Below are positions 33,363-45,191 of a stretch of 64,000 bases of DNA, one piece after another. Each line of letters starts with the position of its first letter. Position 1 is the first letter of the stretch. The DNA lies in NCBI GenBank assembly GCA_003008705.1, contig PDUO01000018.1:26630-90629 (forward strand). The letters are read 5' to 3'. Position numbers and translations under genes: made by a program. Source of the DNA: Pezicula radicicola. Its lineage: Eukaryota > Ascomycota > Leotiomycetes > Helotiales > Dermateaceae. The notes beneath the pieces were generated by a model. The model had not been told where the DNA came from and made no database searches. It saw only the letters and a program-made list of their open reading frames with translations.

Positions 33363-34095
33363 TCAGTGCAATTTCTTAGTTCTTTCCAACGTTTGCAGAT
33401 GGTCTGGCCCAAACAGACCCAGAAGATAAGCAGTACGGCTGACGAATAAGAAGGCCTCGATATATATTAGTATAGCAGCAAGGTGAAGGAAGAGTGCTTG
33501 GCTTTTACCGTGGCTCCGACATTGCCCCATGTCATTGCATTCCAACTGGCGACATCGACGAAGTTTTCATATCCAAGCACGTAATACGTAGCCGCACAAT
33601 GGCCAATGTCAGCAATCCAGAGTGCAATCACGTAGTTCCGGACAACCTTTGCTTCTGTGGTTGTATATAAAACAGCAATGCCTACCATCTAGCAACGGAT
33701 GAGTGGGAGAATTATATCCGAGGAAACGACTTACGGCAAGAAGCAAGTATATATTGCCAAGTTGAAGAGCGACCTAGTCAAAATTTTAGTATGGAGCATC
33801 CTTTGGCAGATGCTGCCGACCACTAGCGAAAATGGCTGGCAACGCATGGTTTGCTCACCATTCTGGAGTTGGCCGTGATGTCCGCAAGGGGAGATGAGGG
33901 AATCTGCTCAGCGACAAACCACTCCGGAGAAATGAAAGGTGCAGCAAAGCCCGCAATGCTAAGGAACTTGATCAGCAATTCTGTTAACAGCCTAGGGGCT
34001 GGGGTGGGCGGCGTAGTAGAGAGGAGAGCTCACAGCGATATTGGCTCAAAGACGGTAAAGATGAACTTGGGAACTGGAGGGAAGATTGAGGTCAT
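33363..34095 (-). CDS. DUF7704-type four-helix membrane protein
   Basis: Small fungal integral membrane protein of unknown function. Minus-strand exons are 34095-34034, 33958-33859, 33773-33735, 33688-33509 and 33455-33363, 157 aa, with all phases agreeing. The start is MTSIFPPVPKFIFTVFEPI, followed by IAGFAAPFISPEWFVAEQI. Hydrophobic segments include LQLGNIYLLLAMVGIAVLY, VIALWIADIGHCAATYY and FLFVSRTAYLLGLF. The end is HLQTLERTKKLH. Such a short gene with five exons is convincing only because every join restores the family pattern (FIxPEWF, ADIGH, RxxYLLG). No pathway is suggested by the neighbours. Confidence 0.82.
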
Positions 34096-34579
34096 CTTGA
34101 AACAATGAAGAAAGGCAAGAGGAAAGTGTTTATATCTTGATTGGCGTTTAATTCCTACGTTTCGAGGAAGATGAATAGGTACAGTAAGGAGAGCTTGCCA
34201 AACGGGTTTACAGTGCTGATACCGTCCTCCGCGGCTCCTTTGAATACTCTAAAAGCGGCACAAAATATCTAAGTTGCTAGTCCAGCCACTGGTTTAGTTA
34301 AGTGGTGGATCGTGGTTTAGGTAGACAGAGTTTAGGAAGCCCAAAATAAATTATGAATAGGTTAGGTAGTTTAAAAAATGGTGATTAGACCAGTAAGAAG
34401 AGTATTCTAGTGAATAGGTAGGTACTAGGTAGGTACTGTGTGGATCACTTTGCTAGATGCCGCTTTTAGCTCCTACGCTACAGGACGTCCTTAAGTACAC
34501 GACAAGCAGAATCACAAAGCACAGCACAGTAGGGGCTGGAGGTAAAATTGGGCGCCATCGCGATGAAAAGACGTAGGAA
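34096..34579. other. Divergent intergenic region, DUF7704 / telobox Myb
   Basis: No coding exon was seen. TAGGTAGGTACT-type repeats lie at about 34415-34440. Confidence 0.45.
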
Positions 34580-36442
34580 ATGCATACTACGACCATCGAG
34601 CCCCGCCTGATCGCTTTGCTCAATGATGGACCTCCCGATTCATACACCTGTTCCCCGTCCTTAGAGCTCCCCCCTCTACACGACCCCAACGTGCTCAAAG
34701 CATCCGGACGACCACTGCTTCTTGAGCCGGACACTAGAAATGGAACGAACAAGCCAAATTCAAGCTCGCAGTTGGTGCGCCAGCATCCAGCCTTGATTGC
34801 ATCGTTCGATGAGAACGATAGTCGACACGAGACCAGCGCGGCCAGGAAGAAGTCCAGGAAGGAAGTGAACGGCGCAGAGAGAGCATTGGGTAGTACTTCG
34901 CCCCAGTCTCTACGGAAGATCCTTGATGATGATTCAACTTCCAAAAAGCGGCATATGGACAGTGGAAAAGACGACTTCGTACAGTTACCACAACCCCCGA
35001 AGAAACAAAAAACTGCCAAGCAAGTCGTTCCTCCTATAATCATCGGCCTTTTTGAGCCGCCACCACAGGCTGCTCTGTTCCCACCGATTGCATCGAGCTC
35101 CTTTCACGATAGCCACGGAAGAAACAGTCTGAACATAGTCACACCTACTGTTAAAGAGACAAGGACTGAGGTCGGGTTGGAAATTACTCCACCAAGTGTG
35201 GTTGAGAAGAAGGAGACGCCAACCAAGGCTAGTAAAAGGAGGAGCCCAAAAGCTTATAGGAAATGGTCCGAGGAAGAAACATCATATCTCCTAAAAGGAT
35301 TACACAAGCATGGCCTAGGGAACTGGTCGGACATCCTGGGAGACCCCGAGTTTTCCTTCAACAATAGGACAGGTGTTGATTTGAAGGACAAGTGGCGCAC
35401 AATTGCTCCTCTGGAATTGCGAGGAAAACCCCCAAAACCTAGGAAACAACCCACGCAGTCCGAGAAGAATACCTGCGTCCAGAGGACCCAAACCAGGTCC
35501 AAGTCAAGTCTTATGTCAGAGAATATACTAATTGAAGCAGATGACTTAGATACTGATGGTACGGTTAATGCCGACTCAGCTTCTCACACCCCTACAAAGA
35601 AAACACGGAACCGGCGAAGTCAGCGAAAGAATCTGGACGATCTGGCCAACCTTGGCATCGACGGTTCTTTTAAGAGGTCCACGCGCCGGGAGAGAACAGC
35701 CTTTTCGGACGACGATGACCGCCAAATACTAGAGGGATACAAGCTGTATGGCCCGCAATGGACGAAAATTCAGAGAGATCCTAGGTTCAATCTACAGAGT
35801 AGAACCCCTACCGACCTTAGGGATCGGTACAGGAATAAATATTCAGAAAAAGTACGCCAAACGGAAGATTCTAACCGCAAAGAAGCAATCCAGAAAGATA
35901 GTGAGGAGAAGGAGAATGTGTCTGTGTCTGTGTCAGAGATCTCGCCGTCACTTCAGACATCTTCGAGTCGGGAATGCCTCAAGATACAGCAGATGATAAC
36001 TTCCCATCCTGATGATGCAGTACTGAACACGAGTCAACTACCATCTCAAACGGCAATCTACGGCTTCAAGGATAATTTTCTTGGGATTACAGACCAACCT
36101 ACAGCGATGGACTCCCAAGATACACTTCCATTCACCCAATCATTTGATTGGAACGAGGGAATTACTGCGCCATTCACAGGTAATATTGGAGAGATGGATA
36201 TCTCACGCCTGTTGCTGGATGAACCGTGGCCGGAGAACGTACCTAATTTTGGCACAAGCAAGAAGCAGAGCTACACAAATATAAGTAGCATGAGCCAAGT
36301 GATGTCATTCACAAATCTCTTGGCTTGTGAGTCGGAGCCGATTGTCAACATGCCATCGTCTGCTGCTCTGGAGCATGAGACTTCGTTTGGGTGGAAGAGT
36401 ACAATGTTGAGTCACCCTGCAGATTCGAATTTTACTGGTTAA
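34580..36442 (+). CDS. TAY1: Two-Myb telobox protein (Tay1/Teb1-like)
   Basis: Probable binder of TTAGGG-type DNA at telomeres or in promoters, like Yarrowia Tay1 and fission yeast Teb1. Single exon, 620 aa. Myb 1 is at about 225-275: YRKWSEEETSYLLKGL, GLGNWSDIL, then VDLKDKWRT, the telobox signature. Myb 2 is at about 372-422: RTAFSDDDDRQILEGYKLYG, QWTKIQRDPRF, TDLRDRYRNKYSEK. The rest is polar and disordered, with a basic patch between the domains (KKTRNRRSQRK). The C-terminal 180 residues are Ser/Thr/Gln-rich without a known domain. It shares a 484-bp divergent promoter with the DUF7704 gene. Two promoters in this same window carry teloboxes. Confidence 0.85.
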   Translation: MHTTTIEPRLIALLNDGPPDSYTCSPSLELPPLHDPNVLKASGRPLLLEPDTRNGTNKPNSSSQLVRQHPALIASFDENDSRHETSAARKKSRKEVNGAERALGSTSPQSLRKILDDDSTSKKRHMDSGKDDFVQLPQPPKKQKTAKQVVPPIIIGLFEPPPQAALFPPIASSSFHDSHGRNSLNIVTPTVKETRTEVGLEITPPSVVEKKETPTKASKRRSPKAYRKWSEEETSYLLKGLHKHGLGNWSDILGDPEFSFNNRTGVDLKDKWRTIAPLELRGKPPKPRKQPTQSEKNTCVQRTQTRSKSSLMSENILIEADDLDTDGTVNADSASHTPTKKTRNRRSQRKNLDDLANLGIDGSFKRSTRRERTAFSDDDDRQILEGYKLYGPQWTKIQRDPRFNLQSRTPTDLRDRYRNKYSEKVRQTEDSNRKEAIQKDSEEKENVSVSVSEISPSLQTSSSRECLKIQQMITSHPDDAVLNTSQLPSQTAIYGFKDNFLGITDQPTAMDSQDTLPFTQSFDWNEGITAPFTGNIGEMDISRLLLDEPWPENVPNFGTSKKQSYTNISSMSQVMSFTNLLACESEPIVNMPSSAALEHETSFGWKSTMLSHPADSNFTG

Positions 36443-36969
36443 AAATGCTGCATTTGGTTATGGAATTGGTCTTTAGCAGGAAAACTGGTATACCCTTGGG
36501 GCTTGGGGGCATTGTATTAGGAAGGGCAACACAGGAGGATTTGGCATCGGGGAATCATTTGCAAGGAGTAAAAGGTTTCTATAGGATGAAGTATGAGGTC
36601 TTATTATTGTTAGTGTACTCCTTACTACGTGACACAACTATGGGGTCCAAGTTTTAAATCAATCTTGAATCAAGTCAGTTATACGATTCAACTTAGTTAT
36701 ACAAAGTCGGCTCACAGTCGGGTTGGTTACTGTAGTAGTCACGTGCTGGTGTCGAATGTCGCAACTGAGCTTTCTTTACTGATGTTAACTCCGTCATCAC
36801 GCCGGAGATAATATCGCTTATCTTAAAGGTGGGGATGAATCTATGATGCTCACGACGTCTCAAACTTGTTAAGGAACGTCCAAACATTCACAGCATTGCC
36901 TATTTCTTTGTTATTGGCTATTGCCTTCAAATCAGGGGCACCTGTCACAGTGCAAAGAGCCCTTGTAAA
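36443..36969. promoter_or_regulatory. Promoter region of DCAF11-like gene, with TCACGTG
   Basis: Intergenic, no coding exon seen. TCACGTG is at 36739-36745, 225 bp before the downstream ATG. Confidence 0.4.
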
Positions 36970-39428
36970 ATGGACGACAACACCAATAGCAGAGTTATCG
37001 ACGAATCTGCCAATGTCAATGCGAGCTCCGAGGATAGTGATCATGAGGATTATGAGCCACGTACGGAAGAGGAAAACTTTGAGGACGATGAGGAGGAGGA
37101 GGAAGACGATGATGATGAGGAGGAGGATGAAGGCGATGAACAGATCCACCAAGCTTTCCTCCAGCAATTATTAGGGGCACATGGCCGTGTTGATGATGAG
37201 GATATGGGAGGTAAACGACACCACCCCTTCCTCCAGCGCGTGTGCTGATTTCAAGTCTCCATAGACGTTCAGGTAGAAGTCGAAATTGAAGAAGACAGCA
37301 GAGGAGCCGAAACAGAAGCGGAACGAAGTGAGCCTTACCTTTTTACGTTTGTGCATATTATGTTGCTCATCTTCCGATTTGCAGTCGCTCGCCAAAGACG
37401 ACAAGTCATGAGGTTATTACAGCAAACTGCGATAGGGAGGATATTCCAACTCGCCGCCTCTGATGATGACGAAGATGACGACGATTATTACGAGGGAGGG
37501 GACGATCGCATAAACCACATGTGGAGGAGGAGAAGGAGAAGAGAGCGGCCGGATCCAAATCGATTTCCGAAGGTTCCCAGTGATGAGGGAACAGAACTCA
37601 TGAATTCTGGTACCTTCGGATCCAATGACGAAGGCCATGCTACACATGTTGCTTCAAACAATGGCCTTCAGAGAAGAAAAAGGTTGGCTAGGAGAATACT
37701 CGACCGAGAATTAGCGGTTGATGGGGAGGCTAGTCTACGACTTAACCAAAGACTAATGCGACAGGTAATATTAATAAAAAGTTGACGTTCTTCGTAGCTG
37801 ACCGGGGCAGGGCATGATACCTTCATCCAATGCTGATATGATCATCCATTATAATCAACCTGTATACTCAGGCCAATTCTCGGATGACGGCAACTTCTTC
37901 TTCTCTGCAAATAAGGATTTTAAAGTACGCATGTATGATACATCGAACCCTTACCGATGGCGATACTACAAGAGTATGTAACTTTTTGGCCATTTATCTC
38001 CTCGTGTAGATTCGGACTTGTCTACCTTAGGCATCAATGAAATACCAAATTCTAACGGACTTGCTCTGCTCTACGGAAGAAGCCTGCTGACGAATAAATG
38101 TATAGCTGTTGAATACCCATTTGGTCAATGGACACTAACAGATGCCTCGCTGAGCCCTGATAATAAGTACCTTGCGTATACATCTATTCGAAGTACAGTT
38201 TGCCTGGCACCAACAGACCCTAATGACCTTGGTGACCCTTATAACCTTGAGCTAGCAGATAGAGGTCCTCCAGGAGCGGCAGGACATGCGAGATTTGGTG
38301 GCTCTTTCGGTATCTGGTCTATCCGTTTCTCTGGTGACGGACGTAATCTTGTCGCCGGTACTACTGGAGGGTCGATTGTGGTTTATGATATTGAATCTCG
38401 ACAAACTACTAATCGTATCTTTGGCCATGACGAAGATGTCAATGCTGTGTGTTTTGCAGATTCATCTTCTCCTCATATTCTGTACTCGGGCTCGGATGAT
38501 ACCACTCTCAAAGTCTGGGATACGCGGAGCATGGGAGATAGTCGAGAGGCCGGTGCTTTCGTTGGCCATATTGAAGGCCTGACCTACATAGACAGCAAGG
38601 GAGACGGCCGTGAGTATTATCTATTTCTCCAGTGAAATTTGTCCTACGAGTTATCTGGAGCTGTAATGGACGCACTAGCTGACGCTGCCATAGGCTACAT
38701 ATTGAGCAACGGCAAAGATCAGAGCATGAAATTATGGGATCTTCGTATGGTTATGTCGCCGTCAGATTTCACAAATATCAGACCCAACAGGAGAAACGAG
38801 TCACATTTTGACTATCGCTGGGGTACATATGATGAAGACGACTGGTACCAACATCCAAACGATAACTCGCTTGTTACTTTCCGTGGACACCGCGTGCTTC
38901 GAACATTAATTAGGTGCCACTTCTCCCCGCCAGGAAGTACCAATTCAAGATACGTTTACTCTGGTAGTGAAGACGGGAAAGTTTACGTCTGGAATATGGA
39001 CGCCACGCTGGCAGGAAAAATTGACGTCTTTGCAGCCACCAAGGACACGAGACCAGTGCATGACTTCCTGAGAGGGTACGATGACGATGACGGAGATGAC
39101 ATTATACATTCGCGTTGGAAGACGTGCGTGAGAGATGCAAGCTGGCATCCCAATGCACCTATCGTCGTCGGTATGTATCTAACACTGAGCTTTGTTTAGT
39201 AACAGCCGCTAATATATTAAAGCGTCTGCATGGAGTGGCTATGGCATGTCGACTGGGACTTGTACGGTTCATTCTTGGAATGATGGAGCTGAAGAAGACG
39301 AAGCTGAGCCTAAAATGGGTCTTCGGGTCAACCCCAAACTGGATATGGACCAATCTCTGTACGGAGTAGAGCCAGCGCAACGAGATACAGGTTTCAGGGC
39401 AAATAATCTGCGAAGAATTGTACATTGA
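36970..39428 (+). CDS. DCAF11/LEC14B-like WD40 protein
   Basis: Likely substrate receptor of a CUL4-DDB1 ubiquitin ligase. Exons are 36970-37210, 37265-37327, 37385-37764, 37811-37973, 38106-38609, 38694-39170 and 39223-39428, 677 aa. The N-terminus is very acidic (runs of Asp/Glu, residues 20-60). Conserved blocks are ARQRRQVMRLLQQTAIG, GMIPSSNADMIIHYNQPVYS, YPFGQWTLTDASLSPD, then WD repeats such as FGIWSIRFSGDGR, NAVCFADSSSPHILYSGSDD and YVYSGSEDGKVYVWN. Insertion GYDDDDGDD is typical of the family. Exon 5 starts after TATAG at 38105, which gives TVEYPFGQW. Intron 3 must end at GGGGCAG (37810), because the nearer CGTAG is out of phase. Confidence 0.9.
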
Positions 39429-39994
39429 ATCTAGACGAAACTCATGATGAAAAGCCCATTGGCATAAGATGGATTTGATGTCCTGGGGTTGGAATCTGGG
39501 AGATTTTAGTTATCCAGGGTTAGGGTGCATTTGGGAGTGCGGAGGAGTATACCACGCGCCTTTGTCCCCATATACCTTTCATCAAATGGATATATTCGAA
39601 GCATTCTGAATATCCTCATCTTGCTAATAAGTTGTCTCGTTCCAATTCGGGTGCTGAAAGCGAGGCAAAGGTCCATAAATTGATTCCCTCTAACGGATTA
39701 CCGCATTTCTTTTGCGTCGCCTAGTCTTCACTAGGCATGCTACCCTAAACTCTTATTATTCAGATTTGTTTTGTACCCGTAGCATGTCCTCAGGCTTCGG
39801 GTGTGGATTTAGCGAGTATCAATCGATAAATCACGTGGTTAACAACAAACTAGTCCTAGCTTCCTCGGCACACACTGGATGTTGAAAATTATCTAAAGTA
39901 TTTTTTCCAAGGCTTCTTCCTACGACCAACGACACCCCCACGACAACCACGACAAACAATATCTTTGTATCTCATTTCCATCTGAGACGCAATC
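39429..39994 (+). promoter_or_regulatory. RPS4 promoter region with teloboxes and TCACGTG
   Basis: Intergenic DNA before the ribosomal protein gene. GGGTTAGGGT is at 39517-39526, ACCCTAAAC at 39742-39750 and TCACGTG at 39831-39837, 158 bp before the ATG. This is the motif pair of the Tbf1-Cbf1 ribosomal regulon known in Candida albicans. Motifs are seen directly, and regulation is inferred. Confidence 0.55.
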
Positions 39995-41188
39995 ATGGGT
40001 AGAGGACCGTAAGTTATCCCATTCCCCTTTTGCTTTTTTTGCAGATTGGCTGTAGCAGCGTTCAACACAAATCTCAAGCTTTTAAACTTCCAAAAACGAT
40101 CTGCACATTCATCAGCGATATCAATTCCTATACCTAGCCTCGAGGACAGGGCATCAGGAACCTCCTCAATTCAAAGCCGATTTGATACCGCTACGATCCT
40201 GCGCCTTGTATCTAATTCCAGCAATTTCGAAGCAAATGCTGACTTGACGCCTTCACAGAAAGAAGCACCAAAAGCGCCTCAGCGCCCCATCGCATTGGCT
40301 CTTGGACAAACTCTCCGGTGCCTATGCTCCTCGTCCTTCCCCAGGTCCACACAAGCTCCGCGAATGCATGCCTCTGATCGTCTTCATCCGTAACCGTCTA
40401 AAGTATGCTCTCAACGCTCGCGAGACGAAGGCCATCGTCATGCAACGCTTGATCAAGGTTGATGGAAAGGTCCGAACAGACGCAACATACCCAGCTGGCT
40501 TCATGGATGTCATCAGCATCGAGAAGACTGGCGAGAACTTCCGTTTGGTCTACGATACCAAGGGTCGTTTCACCGTTCACCGCATCCAGGCTGAGGAGGC
40601 AGAGTACAAGCTTGGAAAGGTCAAGAGAGTGCAGTTGGGCAAGGGCGGAATCCCATTCTTGGTCACGCACGATGCTAGAACGTAAGTTCTGTCAGACATC
40701 ATTCAGCCGTTGGTCCAAGCTTTGGTCGATTCACTCGACGATACGTTCGACGATACGTTCGAGCGCGAGCGATTGGAGCTAGATCAACGGTTGCTATACA
40801 CTCCCCCAGAAATGCTGACCCATTCTTTTTGCATAGTATCCGTTACCCTGACCCATCCATCAAGGTCAACGACACTGTCAAGATCGATCTCGCCACTGGT
40901 AAGATCTCCGACTTCATCAAGTTTGACACTGGTGTCATTGCCATGGCCACTGGTGGTCGTAACATGGGCCGTGTTGGTGTCATCACCCACCGAGAACGTC
41001 ACGACGGAGGTTTCAACATTGTCCACATCAAGGACGCCATAGACAACTCCTTCGCTACCCGTGAGAACAACGTTTTTGTCATCGGATCAGAGAAGCCATG
41101 GATTTCTCTGCCAAAGGGTAAGGGTGTTAAGCTCACCATTGCAGAGGAGAGAGATCGCAGACGCGCGCACGCCATTGCTGGCCAGTAA
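39995..41188 (+). CDS. RPS4: 40S ribosomal protein S4 (eS4)
   Basis: Structural protein of the cytosolic small ribosomal subunit. Exons are 39995-40008, 40259-40681 and 40837-41188, 262 aa, the usual length. The first exon is 14 nt (MGRGP); the next continues [20 protein letters not shown]. Conserved blocks are [57 protein letters not shown] and [19 protein letters not shown]. Introns of 250 and 155 bp are long for this window, as is common in ribosomal protein genes. Intron 2 holds a perfect 12-bp tandem repeat (CGACGATACGTT at 40736-40759). Neither intron shows an obvious snoRNA. Confidence 0.97.
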
Positions 41189-42440
41189 ATCTGTACTTTG
41201 CGATGTTGGGGGTTTATCATACGGGATGGAGTAATTGGGGCTTTATTTGTGCTTGGTTGGGAACTTTACGGAAGAAAAATGCACGAAGCATAGTGAACCA
41301 ATACCATGAAATATGAAAGCCCTACTCAGCCCAGTCTTGAAAAGGTTATTGCAAATCTCTTTTTGTCTGGGTCTCCCCCACATCTGACCTATCGTGATGC
41401 ACTGTGGGGAAGATGGAGATTGTTCCAAGGCAATTCTTTCCTTTCGGAACAGTGCCCGTAACTCGTGATATTCAGTAGCAAAAGCAGGAACTGAAGACAC
41501 AAAAGGCCCCCGCCCGGCCTACTCGGAATACCTTCCTTTTCGAGCTCGTATTTGCCTGCAGGATGAATGCATGCGGCTTTTCTGTCACGCGATGCTTCTG
41601 TGTATGGAGAAAGGCGAAGTGAGAAGTAAGATGTCCAGGCTCAGGGCAAAGAAAATGTCAGATATCTGGAGCACGAATGCGGGGATGGGTTTTCTATGAG
41701 GTAAGAGGAACGACAATACCATAACCTTAGGAGGGCAAGGGCATTCGGTATCGAAGTAAGCTACAGCAGAAGGTGAGCTCGGGAAAGACTTTGGTACAGT
41801 ATTTCTGAGAGACGAAGGCTTCCCGACAATAGGTACAATATTATAAGAATGATGTTGGACTCCGGACAAGAACAAAGCCGTGTAGGGTGGGTAGCGTAAA
41901 GTGACAAGCCGGTTGAGGAAGTCAAAGTCCAAAGATACCGTAGTAGGCAGTACCTTAGGTACCTTGCGGATGGATGGTGGACATGATGCTGGTAGAGAGT
42001 CTGACACTAATGTTGGTATCGGATTAGAATATCTCTCATCTCAGATTTCCACAAGCCAGGGAGGGCATCGGAAGGTGGGATGTATGGCCTCTCAAATCCC
42101 ACTCACACTCCCACTCCCTCTGGCTCTGGCTCTGGCTCTGGCTCTCCCACGCCATAAGATGCAAGCTATTGAAGACGACACTACTTCTATAGTCCGTCTC
42201 CACTCTATTCACCACTACTGTAAAGGTGGTACTTAGTGTGTGCTTGCTGCTCAAGCTGATTCCGCCTCAGCTTCTTTCTCTTGCTTTCTTTCCCTTGCAT
42301 CTATCTTTCTTTCTTGTCTGGATTTTTACTTGCATGTCTCTTTCCATGGTTGAGGTTGAGGCTCGCTGAGTGTATGCAGTGCAATCCAATCTTCATAAGA
42401 TACTGCACAGTGATCTGATGTATTGATTCTTGCATTTTCC
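41189..42440. other. Intergenic, RPS4 3' / DLD promoter
   Basis: No gene was recognised. A CTCTGG hexamer is repeated about four times at 42118-42147, and a CTTTCTTTC-rich leader lies at 42270-42320. Confidence 0.45.
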
Positions 42441-44324
42441 ATGTCTCTCTGCAACTCGGCACAATGGCTCGCGGGGTCGAGACTCGCTTCAAGAGGGGTC
42501 AGATGTACCTTTCGTACCCCTCTATTCCTGAGCAGAACTTCTACAAAACAAAGATGGAATAGTTCGAAGGCAGGTGGAAGAATATCCTCAGTTGTCAGGA
42601 AAACGGGCTCAGGATGGCCGACAAGCATGGTCTTGCTCCTGGCAGCAGCTGTAGGAAGCCTGTCGTTTACTGCAGCTTCTTTCTCCACGTCGAAGGCTAG
42701 AGATTATTCAAGGACTTCCAAGTTTCCGGGGCCAAAGTTTGCAACGGTGAAGGATATGGAGCATGTAAGTGCCAAGTAACAGTATAAAGTCTATCATCGC
42801 TAATCGAATTCACAGGCCATAAAAGAGATTCGCCAAGCGATTGGAGATGAGGATACCATTTCAGTCGACCCAGAAGACTTGAAAGCCCATGGGTATTCAG
42901 AATGGTCATCAACCAACATTGAAGGTCTGCCAGTAGCGGTCGCCTACCCAAAAACCACGGAAGAGGTCTCGAAGATTGCCCAAATCTGCAACAAGTATCG
43001 CATCCCAATCATTCCCTTCTCAGGCGGCTCAAGTCTCGAAGGTAACTTCTCTGCTCCATATGGTGGTGTGAGTGTGGACTTTGCTTTTATGGACCAGATT
43101 GTGCAGTTCAATGAACAAGACATGGACATTGTTGTTCAGCCTTCTGTATCTTGGATGGATCTCAATGAAGAACTTGCAAAGCGTCAAAGTGGTCTCTTCT
43201 TTCCAGTTGACCCAGGACCGAGCGCTAAGATAGGAGGGATGGTGGGAACTAACTGCTCTGGTACAAATGCTGTTCGCTATGGAACGATGAAGGACTGGGT
43301 CATAAACCTTACGGTAGTACTAGCCGACGGGACTATTATCAAGACCAAACGACGACCAAGAAAATCATCTGCCGGCTACAATCTTAATAGCCTCTTCGTT
43401 GGTTCTGAGGGCACACTTGGCCTTGTTACTGAGATTACGCTCAAGCTTGCAGTTGTGCCTCAAGAGTACTCCATCGCGGTTGTGACGTTCCCTAGCATTC
43501 GGGACGCAGCCTCTTGTGCCGCAGGTGTGATCCGTGCTGGTAAGACCAAAGAAAACTCCCTTCCACCAGGTCCAAGCCGTTAATTTCTATTAGGCGTACA
43601 GGTAGCAGCAATGGAAATAATGGATGAAGTCCAAATGAAAGTAGTAAACCTCTCCGGCTCAACCGCACCCAGAAAATGGAAGGAACTCCCAACTCTCTTC
43701 TTCAAATTCTCTGGAACAAAAGCAGGCGTCAAAGAAAACATAGCCATGGTCTCAGCTATCGCTAAAGCACACAAAGGTGGAGACTTTGAATTCGCCAAGG
43801 ATGCTAAGGAACAGAAGTTGTTGTGGAGTGCGAGGAAAGAGAGTCTGTGGAGTATGCTGGCTTTGAGGAAAGAAGGGGGCGAGGTGTGGAGTACGGATGT
43901 CGCAGTACCATTTTCGAGACTTGCAGATATTATTGAGGTCAGCAAGAAAGAGATGGATGAGCTGGGGCTGTTTGCTAGTATCCTTGGACACATTGGAGAT
44001 GGTAATTTTCACGAGAGTATCATGTACGACAGCAGGATTGCAGGAGAGAGGGAGAAGGTAGAGCGATGTGTGAAGAACATGGTCCAAAGAGCTTTGGATA
44101 TGGAGGGAACTTGTACTGTAAGTTTTGACCTGGCGCAGACTTCATTCCAATCTGCATACTGATGCTCGCCACAATAGGGAGAACATGGCATTGGAATTGG
44201 AAAAAAAGAAGCACTCCTCATAGAAGTCGGTGTTGACACTCTGGGCGTGATGAAGTCAATCAAACAGGCATTAGACCCGTACTGGATTATGAACCCAGGG
44301 AAGATCATGGACGTTCCTTCATGA
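42441..44324 (+). CDS. DLD1: D-lactate dehydrogenase (cytochrome), mitochondrial
   Basis: FAD flavoenzyme that oxidises D-lactate to pyruvate and passes electrons to cytochrome c in the intermembrane space. Exons are 42441-42764, 42816-43539, 43594-44117 and 44178-44324, 572 aa. The N-terminus is Arg/Ser-rich (FLSRTSTKQRWNSSK), a presequence, followed by a hydrophobic sorting segment MVLLLAAAVGSLSF. The FAD-binding domain has PIIPFSGGSSLEGNF, DPGPSAKIGGMVGTNCSG, KSSAGYNLNSLFVGSEGTLG. The C-terminal FAD-linked oxidase part has HIGDGNFHESI and ends with GEHGIGIGKKEALL and MNPGKIMD. All catalytic blocks are present. A close alternative is a D-2-hydroxyglutarate-type enzyme, but the N-terminal layout fits DLD. 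Confidence 0.92.
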
Positions 44325-45191
44325 TTGATTCATCCATCTTTATTATCCAGCATGGTGTAATGGGAGTCTCAAAATGAGCGTCTTTATGAACAGCACGCAT
44401 GGTTGGAGGTTATTTTACTTGCTGGATTACGCTCTTAATAGGTGCATCTTTGGAAAATTTCAACGAAGGTTATCACTGGCCGGGTTGGTTGGTTGGTTGC
44501 ATGGTCTCTCTTGAGATAGAGTCATCCACCTCACAGGTGAAGTATATACTTAGTCTATGGCATTCTCTAAAAGCTTGGAGTTGTTTACACCCTCTCGCAT
44601 CAAACATCTAGATGACACTGTCCAAAGTCTAGAAGCTCCGGCACACAAGTAGGGGATATATGTCACATTTCACATCTCACCATACACAAGAAGGCCTTCA
44701 CAACGCTGACTCATGGTGTTTGGTCACACAACTGTAACAACCATCTCACTGTTGATGATGTTACAGGTGGGTATGACAAGGGGTCTGACAAGAACATCTA
44801 CAATGTCCTTGGCATGCGCCTGTTGTGTGACGCCGGCTCGCCGCATGCAGAACGCTGTGCATAGCACCATAGTTGGAAAGATGTACGATAGCGAAGATAG
44901 CGGGTTGGTCTTACTACTTAAAGGTATACCGAATTAGCTTCTTGTGGCTTGCTGGCTCGTTTCTTAGTGTGGGGGTTACACCTGCCGAGGTGCTCATTCA
45001 AGCTTATTACCCTCATCCTCATACAAACAAAGGCCGCTTATGTCACCAGAATAAAAGCGAATCATTTGGCTATTTTGCTATGAAGCATCTAAAAGCGTGC
45101 CTGAGCTTCCCGCTGAGATATAGCTTCAAATGACTGAGAAATACCTCCCCTGTCAGCCACATTCCTGTAACAAGAGTTCTAAAGTTCTCCA
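44325..45191. other. Convergent intergenic region, DLD1 / RdRP
   Basis: No coding exon was seen. Two 3' regions converge here. Confidence 0.45.

Noticed and set aside
39517..39526. TTAGGG-like word as a telomere remnant
   Set aside because: Less than two repeat units; better explained as a telobox site.
42118..42147. CTCTGG tandem units as a CRISPR-like array
   Set aside because: Six-base microsatellite without spacers, in a eukaryotic genome.
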